From assembly GCA_030323885.1 (NCBI GenBank), contig CM059186.1, positions 167,707,417 to 167,771,416 of the forward strand: DNA of 64,000 bases, written 5' to 3'. Source of the DNA: Branchipolynoe longqiensis. Lineage: Eukaryota; Annelida; Polychaeta; Phyllodocida; Polynoidae. Both the position numbers and the translations under genes were made by a program. Below, piece after piece: positions 42,773 through 54,949 of the stretch (positions are counted from its first letter, which is position 1; every line of letters begins with the position of its first letter). The notes under the pieces were generated by a model. The model was not told the DNA's origin and did no database searches. It worked only from the letters and a program-made list of their open reading frames with translations.

Positions 42773-42899
42773 TATATATTATATAGAGTCGGGCAAGGGA
42801 TGACAGAGGAGGAGGCGGAGCGCACCTTGCTGACAGCCTGCTGAGGTAGTCCAAAGAGAATACTCCATCCAACCCTACACACAGATTACCTGAGCACAC

Positions 42900-43860
42900 A
42901 GGTGAGTGTGTGGGAGGGCGTGTCGGAATGTGGGTGTGATGGAGTGTGTGCTCGGATGTGTGTGTTTGAGCGTGGGTAGGGCTTGGTGCCTCTGAGAATG
43001 TGTAGGGATGTGGGTGTGTGAATGTGTGTAGGGCTGTGTGTGAGGGTGTGTAGGGTTGTGTGTGCCTTAAGGGTGTTTAGGCATGTGTGTGTGTCTGAGG
43101 GGGTGAAGGGCTGTCGTGTGTCTGATGATATGCAGGGATGTCTGTGTGTCTGACGGTATGTCAGACGGTATGTAGGATGTGTGTGTCTGACGGTGTGTCG
43201 GCCTGTTCGTGTGTGTCTGCGGGTGTGTAAGTATGTGGGTGCGCGTATGAGGGTGTGTAGGGATGTGGGTATGTCTGAGGGTGTTTAGGTATATCTGTGT
43301 GTCTGAGAGTGTGTATGCGAGAGTATGCGAGTGGGTATTTGACTGTGTGAGTGGATGTGTTAGTGTGTATTTGACTGGGTTTAAGTAAGTATTATCTGAG
43401 TAGTTATGTGACGGTGTGTGAGTGTGTGAATGGGTATATGACTGTGTTTGTGTTTGTCTGTGCAAGTGAGTGTGAGTATATGTGTGTGAATGCTTGGCAG
43501 GCTGTGAGTGATGAATGTGAGAGTAAGTGTGTCAGTGTGTATGTGAGTGGGTCAGTGTGTGAGCGTGCATATGAATGTGAGTGTGTATGTGAATATCGTG
43601 ATTGTATGAGTAGAGTGTCTGAGAGTGTGAGTGTGCATATTAGTGTGAATGTGACTCTGTGTGAGTTTCCATGTTAGTGTGAAAGTTACTGCATATGTGC
43701 GGGTGTGAGTGTGTATGTGTATGTGTATGTGCATGTGTATGTGCATATCGTGAGTGTATGAGTGTCTGAGACTGAGAGTAAGTGTGTCAGTGTGTATGTG
43801 AGTGGGTCAGTGTGTGATAGTGCATATGAAAGTGAGTATGTATGTGAATATTGTGATTGT
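42900..43860. repeat. GT-rich degenerate minisatellite
   Basis: Irregular gtgtgtgagtgtgtatg words with frequent ctgagggtgtgtaggg units up to about 43,320. The frames in it (Thr/His-rich on minus) are compositional. Confidence 0.75.
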
Positions 43861-44035
43861 AATAGCATCTGAGAGTGACAAGTTGTGAGTACTATGTGAA
43901 TATTGTGTTTGTAATAGCAGCTGAGAGTGACAATTTGTGAGTACTATGTGAATATTGTGATTGTAATAGCAGCTGAGAGTGATAGTGCATGAGTACTATG
44001 TGAATATTGTGATTGTAATAGCGTCTGAGAGTGAA
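43840..44035. repeat. ~58-bp tandem repeat, about 3 units
   Basis: Units contain atgtgaatattgtgattgta, atagcagctgagagtgac and agttgtgagtact. Variants are minor. Confidence 0.75.
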
Positions 44036-44039
44036 TGTG

Positions 44040-44530
44040 TGAGTGTGTATGTGACTGTGTCAGTGTGTGAGTAGGTATGTGAATGATGTGAGTGTATGAG
44101 TGTCTGAGAGTGATTATGTGAGTGTGTATGTGAGTGTGTGAGTAGTTCTGTGAATTATGTGACTGTACGAGTGTCTGGGAGTGAGTGTGTGAGTGTACAT
44201 GTGAGTGTGTCAGTGTGTGAGAAGGTCTGTGAATTGTGTGAGTGTATGAGTGTATGAGAGTGAGTGTGTGAGTGTGTATGTGAGTGTGTCAGTGGGTGAG
44301 TAGGTCTGTAAAAGTTGCGATTGTATGAATCTCTGAGAGTAAGTGTGTGAGTGTGCATGTGATTGTGTCAGTGTGTGAGTAGGTCTGTGAATTGTGTGAG
44401 TGTATGAGTGTCTGAGAGTGAGTGTGTGAGTGTGCATGTGAGTGTGTCAGTGTGTGAGTAGGTATGTGAATGTTGTGATTGTATGAATCTCTGAGAGTGA
44501 GTGCGTGAGTGTGCATGTGAGTGTTAATTT
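44040..44530. repeat. 79-bp tandem repeat, about 6 units
   Basis: A 79-bp unit: gagagtgagtgtgtgagtgt, gcatgtgagtgtgtcagtgt, gtgagtaggtctgtgaattg, tgtgagtgtatgagtgtct. The spacing is constant over the last four units. Confidence 0.8.
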
Positions 44531-44769
44531 TACTGTGTGAGGGGTGTATGAGTGTGTGTACCAGGCCCGCCGCCCGGTGCTATTTGAATGATTAAACTAC
44601 CCGGGGCCAGAGCTCTGTGATGGGAGTTAATATCCAATAGGAATAGGAGGCGAGGCGTCCAGGCAGCGGGAGGGGGAGGGGAAGGAGGAGAGGGAGGGGA
44701 GGGGGGAGAAGGCGATAGGATGGGACGATGTGACAGAGGGGAGGGCGAGTGCGAGGTGAAGGGAGGGGG
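44531..44769. other. GC-rich spacer with purine tract
   Basis: Short GC-rich patch (caggcccgccgcccgg) and then a purine tract to about 44,770. No gene. Confidence 0.4.
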
Positions 44770-44779
44770 AGGGGATGGG

Positions 44780-45350
44780 GAGGGTGAGGGGAGGTGGGTT
44801 GGGGTGGGTGGGATATATGGGATGATGTTGGGGGTGTGAGTGTCAGAGTGGGGTGAGTGTGAGGGGAGGTAGGTTGGGGTGGGTCGGATATATGGGCGGG
44901 TGTTGGGGTGTGAGTGTCAGAGTGGGGTGAGTGTGAGGGGAGGTAGGTTGGGGTGGGTGGGATATATAGGCGGGTGTTGGGGTGTGGGTGTCAGAGTGGG
45001 GTGAGTGTGAGGGGAGGTAGGTTGGGGTGGGTGGGATATATGGGCGGCTGTTGGGGTGTGGGTGTCAGAGTGGGGTGAGTGTGAGGGGAGGTAGGTTGGG
45101 GTGGGTGGGATATATTGGCGGGTGTTGGGGTGTGAGTGTCAGAGTGGGGTGAGTGTGAGGGGAGGTAGGTTGGGGTGGGTGGGATATATGGGCGGGTGTT
45201 GGGGTGTGAGTGTCAGAGTGGGGTGAGTGTGAGGGGAGGTAGGTTGGGGTGGGTGGGGTATATGAGCAGGTGTTGGGGGTGTCAGTGTCAGACTGGGTGT
45301 GAGTGTGAGGAGATGTAGGTTGGGGTGGGTGTTGGGGGTGTGAGTTTCGA
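44780..45350. repeat. 74-bp minisatellite, about 7 units
   Basis: The unit reads gtgtgagtgtcagagtgggg, tgagtgtgaggggaggtagg, ttggggtgggtgggatatat, gggcgggtgttgg. The gatata word recurs at 44,887, 44,961, 45,035, 45,109 and 45,183, exactly 74 bp apart. Confidence 0.9.
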
Positions 45351-45685
45351 AATGGGTGCGGGTGTGAGGTGAGGTGCCGTGGGTTGGGGTGGGGGTGGGG
45401 GGGGGTACATGGACATATGGGGGTGGAGGTGAGGGTGTGATTTTCAGAGTGAGCGTGTGTGTGAGGGGCGATAGAGTGGCGTGCGTCGGGTGTGTCCATG
45501 AGTAAGTGGGGGTGGCGGTGAGGGTGGCGGTGAGGGTGCGTGTAACTGAGGCGTTGGGAAGGACCGAGATGGGGTGAGATCCAGGTCAGCCAAGAGACCG
45601 TCGTGGGGAGATGTGGTGGTAGCGGAGTGATGGGGGACGAGGTGAAGGTGGTGTGGTGACGGGTCTGGATGAGGTGTGTGTGGGG
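45351..45685. other. G-rich degenerate continuation, no gene
   Basis: G/GT-rich sequence without a crisp unit. No gene. Confidence 0.4.
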
Positions 45686-45689
45686 TAGT

Positions 45690-46385
45690 GTGGCAGTGAT
45701 GTGGTGGTGGTGGTGATGGGTAGAATGCTCGGACGGGGAGGGGTGGGTGTGGTGGTCGATGGGGATGAGAGTGAGTGAGTTGTGGTGTGCTGGTGTTGAT
45801 GGGTAGAGTGGTGTGGTGGGGAGGGGTGGGGCGGGTGTAGTGGTCGATGGGGATGAGAGTGAGTTAGTTGATGTTGTTGTGTGTTAGTGGTGATGGGTAG
45901 AGTGGTGTGGAGGGGAGGGATGGGGCTGGTGTAGTGGTCGATGGGGATGAGAGTGAGTTAGTTGATGTTGTGCTGTGTTAGTGGTGATGGGTAGAGTGGT
46001 GTGGACGGGAGGGCTGGGGCTGGTGTAGTGGTCGATGGGGATGAGAGTGAGTTTGTTGATGTTGTGGTGTGCTGGTGGTAATGGGTAGAGTCGTGGGGAG
46101 GGGAGGGGTGGGCGGGTGTAGTGGTCGATGGGGATGAGAGTGAGTGAATTGTGGTGTGCTAGTGGTGACTGGTATAGTGGTGTGGTTTGGAGGGGAGGGG
46201 CTGGTGTAGTGGTCGATGGGGATGAGAGTGTGTGAGTTGATGTTGTTGTGTGTTAGTAGTGATGGGTAGAGTGGTGTGAAGGGGAGGGCTGGGGCTGGTG
46301 TAGTGGTAGGTGGGCATGAGGGTGAGTTAGTTGATGTTGTTGTGTGTTGGTGGTGATGGGTAGAGTGGTGTGGATGGATGGGTGG
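45690..46385. repeat. 88-95-bp minisatellite, about 7 units
   Basis: The unit contains ggtcgatggggatgagagtg, agttagttgatgttgtgg, tgtgttagtggtgatgggta and gagtggtgtggaggggagg. Starts of ggtcgatg at about 45,754, 45,842, 45,935, 46,030, 46,123 and 46,211 give periods of 88-95 bp. Confidence 0.85.
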
Positions 46386-46428
46386 GTGTATATGCGGGCA
46401 ATAGAGTAGCGCATACACATTGCCGATG

Positions 46429-46443
46429 GCACCAGGTGGCGCC
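46429..46443 (+). promoter_or_regulatory. CTCF-like motif
   Basis: gcaccaggtggcgcc matches most of the animal CTCF consensus (CCASYAGRKGGCRS), and gcgccctctacagg overlaps it as a reverse-type match. It is a sequence match only. Confidence 0.35.
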
Positions 46444-46565
46444 CTCTACAGGCGCCGCGCCCTACCGCCGCATACACGCCGGTACCGCGGCACTTCCCCA
46501 CAATGCCATGGGGCACTGATCTCTGCTCTCCGGAGACTGGCGGAACCAAAACGAGGCCCCGGTGT

Positions 46566-46660
46566 GCCATATGCCCGCCGCCCGCCGCCCGCCGCCCGCC
46601 GCCCGCCGCCCGCCGCCCGCCGCCCGCCGCCCGCCGCCCGCCGCCCACCGCCCGCCGGAG
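46566..46660. repeat. 7-bp CCGCCCG repeat
   Basis: About 12-13 near-perfect copies of ccgcccg, all CpG. The Ala/Arg/Pro frames on both strands are compositional. Confidence 0.95.
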
Positions 46661-46869
46661 ATTCCATCGGGACCAAAGAAAATGCGTTCTATCAGTGCCC
46701 GGAAGTATAAGCAGAACCGGGTTGGAGGAAGAGAGGAGCGACAGGGAAGGCGGAGCTGAGGGGTGGTTGGGGGCGGAGGGGGTGGATGGAGGCGGGCTCG
46801 GGCAACGCAAGGCAGTTAGAGAACGCTAAGCGGGTAGTTGGAAGTGGAAGTTAAATGGCGCTGGCTGCT

Positions 46870-47120
46870 GGAGGCAAGGGAGGCAGTTGAATGTGGGTGA
46901 AGGTTGCCTGGAGCGGACGGAGGCGACAGGAGGCGTCAAGAGGCGGCATGAGGCGGACAAAGGCAGTCGGCGGCGGCAGGCAGCTGGAGGAGAGGGGAGG
47001 AGGCGGGATGAGGCTAAGGGAGGATGGAGGAGGCAGCACGAGGCTGGAGGAGGCGGTAGGAGGCTAAATGAGGCTACAAGAGACGGGAGGACGCGGGAGG
47101 AGGCGGGAGGAGGCAGCGAC
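46870..47120. repeat. GGAGGCGG-type purine/CpG minisatellite
   Basis: Irregular copies of aggaggcgg, aggcggca and aggaggcaa over about 250 bp. Confidence 0.75.
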
Positions 47121-49844
47121 CCCCCGTGGCCGGTTTAATAATGCAGCCACACCACGGTTACTTACAAACTAGTGTCGTGGGTCTCCGCCCCCCTCCTCCC
47201 CCTCCTCCCCCGGGGCTCCTCGTGTCATGCATGATTCACTCTCCCACCAGGCCTCGCCGCCCTCCACCTCCCACGGCGCGCGCCGAACCGGAACCCGCCC
47301 GCCTATCAAAGGCAGCGCCTCCGGGTAAGCTACCCGGCGTTCCACGGGTGTGAACCGGATGTGGGATTGACAGATGGGATTCGTCTCTGTGTGGCTTCTT
47401 CCGCGAGCATCACCGTATCTGAGAGTTTGAAACTGATCATATATCAAACTAAACAAATATGTAATTTCCGAGAAAAGATCATCGCACATTCACCCACTAT
47501 GTCCAACGTCCTACCAAACATTCCGAACACAAATTGGACTCATTGGTCATCGGCAAATTCACAACAAATGATGAGTTTGGCGAAGCATCAGCGGCGTGTA
47601 TCCACCTGCCGTGCAGAGCTTCAACCGCTGTCTGAATATTAGTAATAATAGTATGCAAACCCTCTCAGCGTTTCCTACATCCTTCCCACGCTTTGTTTGT
47701 GAGTGAGAGATGAAGCAATCTGACCCGGCTTGGCGGTCATCACAGTTAAAGGGACCATTCACATTAATCCACAGTTAAAGCAGATTTCAAACCCACATAT
47801 ATGTCATCAAGTATGCTAGCCATTGTTGTGACATACGCCGCTGGATAGACATCACTGGACATACTCCGCTGGACAGATGCCAGTGGACAGATGCCAGTAG
47901 ACAGAATCCAGTGGACAGATGCCACTGGACAGTCACTGCTAGACAGATGTGGTTGGACAGTCACTTCTGAACAGAAGCCGATGTTATGGCGCAGTCACAC
48001 TACGACGTTTCTCCCGGCGTGCCACCAACGCGCTAAATATATTCAACACATCGAGGAACGTCAAACTTTTCGGCGTGTTTTGAGAAAACTCGACGCAGCG
48101 CAGCGTGTTGGCAGAGTGTTGCTGGTGTGTTATTGGCGCTCTGCCAATGCATTGTGACGTGTGGCGGAACAACATGTCAACATCCCGCCAGTGGGTTCCC
48201 AGCGTGCCATCGGCGTGTTGTCGGCATGCTGTCAGCGCGTTGACGGCGTGGGGGTGGTGCGTTGGTGTTGTGTTAGTACCGTGTCAATGCATACATACCC
48301 GCCAGCAACACGTTCACACACGCCAGCAACACATCCAGATGTGGCAGCACCACATCCACATGCACCAGCAACACGTCCACAAGTGCCAGCAGCACGTTCA
48401 ACCCGTCGAGAACTGCTGGAGCAACGCCAATAACGCACTCCAAACCCATTGATGGAATGAGGGAACTGGTGGCCCTGCCCTTGTCATAGCTCCCCACCAT
48501 AGCCAGTGAGATTCAGATATGACACACTACCAGACCATCAGCTTTACTGATGTCCATATGACGACAAACTCTGTCAAGGATCTAAATCAATCAACACTGA
48601 CCACCTCTGATCCCTGGAACAAGCCGCAGCTGTCCACAGGTTGGTCCCCTACCGGCTGATATGAGAGCAGCCTGGTGTAATATGTACCACATGGCATCAT
48701 GAGCTAAACAGGGGATGACCAGATGTACAGGGGATTACCAGATGTACATGAGATGAACACATGTACAGGGTATGACCAGATGCACAGGGGGTGGGCAGAT
48801 CCACTGGCGCACCAGATGTGGAAACCTGCTCTCTGCCAGCCATGTATACTATTAGATGGCAACTGTGCTTTATCGCAGGGCTTTGCACGGTAGCAAAAAC
48901 TGGAGCCTTCTGTACACACGCACATTGTTCATAGGAAACATATATTAACAACTGAATAAATGGTACCTGTGTTATTCGCCTGAGGCACATCAAAATTAGT
49001 ATCATCTTTCAACGGGGAAATTACAGCGCGAAGCAAAATATTAATAATGTAATGTATTTTTTGGACTAAGAGAAAGGTTGACATTCGAACACAAATGCCA
49101 TTTTGGGGAGGACAGGAAAGGAAAGCACTGCCCTCCCCCCCCCCCCCCGCACACGAAAAGCCAGCATCTTGGGGAGCACAGGACCGGAAAGCACTGTCCC
49201 CACACACCAAAGGCCGACATCTTTGGTTGTGCTCAGTGAATTCGGAATCCCAATAACGGAACCATAATATTGTACCGACGGCTACAAAAGGTTTGAATCT
49301 TTTCAGAGTAGAACCTATCTATTGACGTGGAGTCATTCAAATATGGGAAGCTATTCTTCCAGCAGGGGCCGTGAAGACCGGTAGAGGGCAGTGATGCGTG
49401 TCCCCGGGTAGTGATAACCGGCAGTGGACTGTGTGTGTAACCCACAGCGACCAGGTGCCCCCATGGCGGGGAAGGGGGACCATCCCGCCCCAACACGGTC
49501 CCTGCCCCGCCCAGCCCCGATGTATCCCCCGGCCCATCCCCGCCCCCACCCTGTACCACATCATTGCTGTCCCCAGCTTGCCTCGGCCCACCCCTCCCTG
49601 CGGGAACCCATCCTGCCATCCCTCTGTACCGCCTCATTGCATACATCTCTGACCAGTCCCCAACTTGCCCTGCCCCACCCCGCCCGTAGCCTCCTGTTCT
49701 CGCCCCGTCTGCATCGTGCACCGCCTCACTGCAAACGCCTTCGCAACTCCTCCCGCCCCTTCTCGCCCCGCCCTTCCCCGCCCTTCTCCGTCCTTTGTCG
49801 CCACATTGCAAATCGCCCTGCCCCTGCCCTGTCCTGTCTCGTCT
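47121..49844. other. Largely unique region with short local repeats, no gene supported
   Basis: Contains a 14-bp ggacagatgccagt repeat (about 47,865-47,935), a ~20-bp caccagcaacacgtccaca repeat (about 48,285-48,400), and an 18-20 bp ccagatgtacaggggat repeat (about 48,710-48,790). A run of 14 C lies near 49,135. A possible hairpin (ttggcagag/ctctgccaa) spans 48,108-48,149. The frames show no recognisable domains. Confidence 0.4.
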
Positions 49845-50510
49845 CGCTGACTTCCGTACCACCCTGTCCCATCTCGTCTCGCTCACTTCAGTCCCACCCT
49901 GTCCCCACTCGTCTCACTCACTTCCATCCCACCCGTCCCGTCTCGTCTCGCTCACTTTCGTCCCACCCTGTCCCATCTCGTCTCGCTCACTTCAGTCCCA
50001 CCCTGTCCCGTCCCGTCTCACTCACTTCAGTCCCACCCTGTCCCATCTCGTCTCCCTCACTTCTGTCCCACCCTGTCCCGTCTCGTCTCGCTCACTTCGG
50101 TCCCACCCTCTCCTGTCTCTTCTTGCTCACTTCCGACCCACCCTGTCCCATCTCGTCTCGCTCACTTCCGTCCCACCCTGTCCTGTATTGTCTCGCTCAC
50201 TTCCGTCCCACCCTGTCCCGGCTCGTCTCGCTCACTTCCGTCCCACCCTGTCCAGTCTCGTCTCGCTCACTTCAGTCCCAACATGTCCCATCTCGTCTCG
50301 CTCACTTCCATCCTACCCTGTCCCGTCTCGTCTCGCTCACTTCTGTCCCAGCCTGTCCTGTCTGGTATTGCTCACTTCCGTCCCAGCCCATCCCGTCTCG
50401 TCTCGCTCACTTCAGTCCCACCCTGTCCAGTCTCGTCTCGCTCACTTCCGTCCCACACTCTCCCGTCTCGTCTCGCTCACTTCCGTCCCTTCCTGTCCCG
50501 CGGTGTCCAA
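49845..50510. repeat. 35-bp minisatellite, about 19 units
   Basis: Regular 35-bp unit: gtctcgtctcgctcacttcc, gtcccaccctgtccc. The three plus frames are open for long stretches and give Ser/Leu/Pro-rich words. I regard these as non-coding. Confidence 0.9.
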
Positions 50511-50690
50511 TCCAATCCGTGATCCTCCCGCCCCACCCTGCCCTACCCACCTAGTGACAGCCCGGGCCCACCCGTCACAGTGTCGTGCTGCCCCATTTAC
50601 TGTTCAGACCACACCGGGGCGGGCATCACTCACACCGTCCTGACACACTGAACTGAGCCTCTCCGCTGCGGCACCACCGACAAGGGGGGA
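50511..50690. other. C-rich spacer, no gene
   Basis: Nothing recognisable was found. Confidence 0.3.
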
Positions 50691-50694
50691 GGGG

Positions 50695-51660
50695 TGACGG
50701 GGAAATGAGGACTCGGGTATTGAGGGTGAGTGGGAGGGAGAGGGTGTGGTGGATACGGAGAGGGTGTTGAGGGTGAGGGTGAGGGTGTGGGAGAGGGTGT
50801 TGAGGATACGGAGCAGTAGGGCTGGAGGAGAGGATAGGGTACGGGGAGCGAGTGTGGGAGAATGAGGGTATGGGGAATGGGGAGGGTCTGGGAGGAGCGT
50901 GTGGGGGAGCGGGGGGTGTGGGGGATGAATATGGTATGGGGAGGGGTGTGGGAGGAGGAGGGTGTGGGGGATGCCGAAGGGGTGGGAGATGGGATGAGGA
51001 ATGAGGAGGTTGTGAGGAGTGGGAGTAGCAGCGTGTGGGGGAGGGGGGGGGGGGCGTGTGGCGGAGGAAGATGATATGGTGGAGGGATGTGGGAGGAGGA
51101 TGTTGTGGGGGGGCCGAGGGGGTGGGGGATGGAATGGGGAATGAGGAGGATGTGGGGAGTGGGAGTAGGAGCGTGTGGGGAGGGAGCGTGTGGGTGAGTG
51201 GGTGGTAGAGTGCGTGAGGAGGGTGTGGGAGAGGGAGCGGGTGTAGGGGAGGGTTGTGTGTGGGTGTGCAGGAGGGAGAGGGTGTGGGGGATGATGTGGG
51301 TGTTGGGAATGAGGAGAGTGTCGGGTGTGTGGAATGGGCGTGTGAGAGAGGGGAGCGTCTGGGAATGGGGGTGAAGGAAGGAGAGGGTGTAGGTGAGGGT
51401 GGGGGTGGAGGAGGGTGTGGCGGAGTAAGTGCCTGTAGGGAGTGGGTGGGTCTGGAGCAGTGAGAGGGTGTAGGGAGAGTTGTGTGTGGGTGTGGAGCAG
51501 GGAGTGTGTATAGGGAGGGTTGAGTGTGTGTGTGTGGAGCAGGGAGTGGGTGTATGGAGGGCTGTATGTGGGTGTGGAGGAGGGAGAGGGTGTAGGAAGG
51601 GTTGTGTGCGGGTGTGCAGGACGGGGTGTGTAGGGAGGCTTGTGTCTGTGGGGGGAGGGT
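50695..51660. repeat. G/GT-rich degenerate minisatellite
   Basis: Irregular gagggtgtgggagaggg words without a fixed unit. A run of 13 G lies near 51,042. Frames are compositional. Confidence 0.7.
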
Positions 51661-52017
51661 GGATATTGCAGATGCAGGGTTCACTTGGTCAATACTAACT
51701 GTGCGATACGTCCACATGACTGTAGTCTCCACTAGGCGGCAGCACTGCCTAGTGAGCAGCAGCAATGTATGACGGATTACTGCGCATGCGTTAGTTTGAC
51801 ACTAGAAGTGGTTCCTGCGCCACAGACCGACACTAGTTCCCTACGAAACCATTGGGATGTGCTTTAATAGTAAGTAAATAACGCAATGACGCGGGATGTG
51901 TGCGCAGTGCGAAATGGAAGACAGCATTTCACACAGGTGTAACCTTGTGTAATAATCGCAGTCAACCAGTTCAGTTTCCATAGGAAACCAACTCTACTCA
52001 CAGACAAGGCTTAGGAC
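51661..52017. other. Unique-looking region, no gene
   Basis: Contains a CTCF-like or hairpin word, actaggcggcagcactgcct (about 51,733). No supported gene. Confidence 0.3.
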
Positions 52018-52370
52018 CAGACGGGATGGGCGAATGAGTTGAGGGTCCGTCTCCTGTTTTGCTAGATCGTGGTATTCGAACCCATGGGTTCGAACCCTGC
52101 TCGAGTCAAACCCATGATTTAACAATTGATACTTGCCGCTTCCCAGCCTGGCACTCAGTATCATTAGGATAGGGCACTGACTGGTTGCCTCAGTGTTAGG
52201 ATAATGTGACTGAGTGGTCAATCGGGTCGTGATGCGGGCAGCTAGATTTCCCATTGGGGCAGTACTATAAAGTCACTATGAGTGTGCACTGTCACAAGTC
52301 TGTAGGTAACCATCCTCGTATGACCTTATATGTTTTCCAGGAGGTAAAACTCCAACAACCAACCAACCTA
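52018..52370 (+). mobile_element. Full-length SINE, tRNA class-II-like head
   Basis: The head begins ccagacgggatgggcgaatg, then agttgaggg. The B-box region is a perfect 20-bp palindrome (about 52,075-52,094): ttcgaacccatgggttcgaa. The shared body and tail follow, ending tgttttccaggaggtaaaac then tccaacaaccaacc. It is the same subfamily as 32,796-33,150. Confidence 0.85.
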
Positions 52371-53016
52371 CAATGCTTATTATGTGCCACACGCATGAGA
52401 ATCCTTGCATTAGGATGTGACGGTGGTCATACCATGGATTGCTAACTTAGCCCCAGTTGGTTACTTCTGCAGGTAGTCATGACCTTTGACCTAATCAAGC
52501 CCAGGCAAAAAGCCGGTGTCACTGAGTGTCTCCGTCAGGTGTTACTGTCAACACCCTCCCTGACCATTGCACGGCTTAAGTCAAGGATTACCAAATTGTC
52601 TCAAACTGCCTTTCAGATTTAATTCTTATCGGTGTATACCACGTGACCTCTGACGTAGAACGCCACCAATTCCCCTTCTGGATAAAACTCTCCAGAGCAT
52701 AGGCCAATGAACTAGTACTGACGGATTTCTGCGGTGGATACAATAATGCAACTTAGGAACTAATATCGTAAAAGTTAATGGCCGAAAGTAATCGCTTCAT
52801 CGATACAATACAGGGGTATTCATTCAGAGCATAATAAGATTGCCCATTCCACATAACGGGTCAAACCAATAACAATGCTATATTAACTCTTGAACTAATC
52901 AAATAAAGACTTTCTTTATCGAATTAGTAAATACGTTATTGGTGTTATTCAGCTGCTGGAATTTGTTCAAACCCTATAGAATGTGTTATCAAATTCTCAT
53001 CAAATTGCATGCACAT
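52371..53016. other. AT-rich unique region, no gene
   Basis: No long open frame or repeat structure was seen. Confidence 0.35.
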
Positions 53017-53215
53017 ACTAATATATATATGTGCTGTATAAGACTTATGTCAGTATAAAGGTGTGGAAGGGAAGATTCCCTATATTGGTCACCCATATGT
53101 TGTGTACTACTTCATGGGTGACCCATTTTCATAGTTGGGACAGGGGCCCCACCACCCCAATCCCTACCAGTGTAGCAAATACTCTCACTCGGGCGCTGGC
53201 ATTTTATATATATAT
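53017..53215. repeat. Dispersed repeat family 2, copy 2
   Basis: Homologous to 37,470-37,664. The 53-kb copy continues with cactcgggcgctggcatttt and a TATATA stretch where the 37-kb copy meets the retroelement. Confidence 0.7.
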
Positions 53216-54949
53216 AATCCTCTGGTGCGAGTGCCACTGATCAACATTCGGTTGAGGAGAGGTCGGTTGAGATGACCCCCACCTGTACAGTGTTCTGGCT
53301 CACGGATTATAACAATAATAATGATAATAAGTAATATTGTCTTATGTATATTTATACTCGCATAATACGTTATACATCATATATATATATGTGATTTAGG
53401 TGCATGCATGCAACTAATCATATCTAGCACACCCACATATTGACATTGGAAAATATTGCTGATATTTATATATGAGATATCAAGGATAATAATATAAATT
53501 TAATAGGTTATCCTCACCAAGCAGGACCCATATTAATTCGCGCGACAATAAAATGTTAATATAATACATTTACACTTTGCTTAAACTAGTTGAGGGAAAC
53601 AGAAATGCGACTAAGAAAACTATTTTAAAATCGAGACCCTTGAAAATAAATTGAAATTGTTCAAGAACTGTTGCTTTTCTATTTTCTTCTGACAACCTAT
53701 TACATGAAATGGGACTTGATACATAGAATGCAGAATTGCAATAATATTTGAGTCTAGACACGGCGACTTGTAATAATATCTCAGTGGAAATTGTCTGAGT
53801 TCAGGATAACCGTTTGAAGGACAGAAGATTGCAGGGTTATTCTTATGCTTTACCATCATAGGCAGTTAATACAATTCTGAACTCAATACGCTGCGAATCA
53901 GTCAAGTTGTAAAGTATTCCGATAATGATGCATTGGTGGGGGAATGCAAATGTTCTATTTGTTAAACAGGTATACATGGCCAGGTGCATATATGTGTTTA
54001 TGTAGTTCCTGGTGGTACTTGATTGATTGGTAAATATGCATTGCGGTGCTAGTACGATAGTGTGTAAGGGGCACTCAGAGCCCAACACACTACCCCCTCC
54101 CCCCCTCTGCTAGTCAGGATCACCACACTCAGCTCAAGGCAGGTGGTGGCCAGGGGAGCCACATCGCTTGGTGGTGGTCGGCAGGTCACTGTAACCATGG
54201 TCACCAGGAATGCTTGTTTTTTATTGCTGGAGCTAGAAATGCTTGTTTCTCATTCGGAGAATGGGGTGGGGTGATACACTACACTGGATCCATTTACCAT
54301 ATACATAATGAACCTCAGGGCTTGTCTCTCTCTTCTTTCACCCTTTATACTCTTTCTTTCTCTTTGCCTGTATTGATTTCACTATAACCTGCCTACATAA
54401 CCACAGATTCGAGCCGTAGACTTTACAAAGTGTTACCACATAGAGTATAGGGATAGATGGGTAAGCGACATCATGAAGACATGGTAATTAGCCATTATGA
54501 AAGCGTGATAATTGTCCATGGCATTCATATGCTATAGCCTAGTAGTATGCTGGTGTTTACAGATATAGTTCTTTGGTGGTTTTATTTTGTATTAAACTAA
54601 CATCGTTTGGTATGCCTTAGAAATGCAGCCAGATATGACTATTGCAACCATTTATCTTCAAGTGTGAAGTCTGAGAGAAGAGCAGAAGGAAGGAAGCGTC
54701 TATACTGTAAACATCATATAGCTAGCTATACAAATTATGTTGCCCCTATGATCGCTCATTATAGTGCACCAATATGGCAGCCATATTTTCGGATTGCATG
54801 CTGGGAGACCCTCAAACAGCCTCACTTTGCCATCCTTATATATCATTAAATCCTTGATGGTACTCTGGCAGGCCATCATGGTTTACTTATGAAATGAGGT
54901 CATGCAGAACGGTGATGTGTACGATTTATACGACTGTAAATACCGGATA
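53216..54949. other. AT-rich unique region, no gene
   Basis: No supported gene. A C-run near 54,093 is the main simple tract. Confidence 0.4.

Noticed and set aside
49424..50643. Long Ser/Leu/Pro frames (376 and 282 codons)
   Set aside because: They run through the 35-bp array and neighbouring C-rich DNA, with more than one frame open. No family features.
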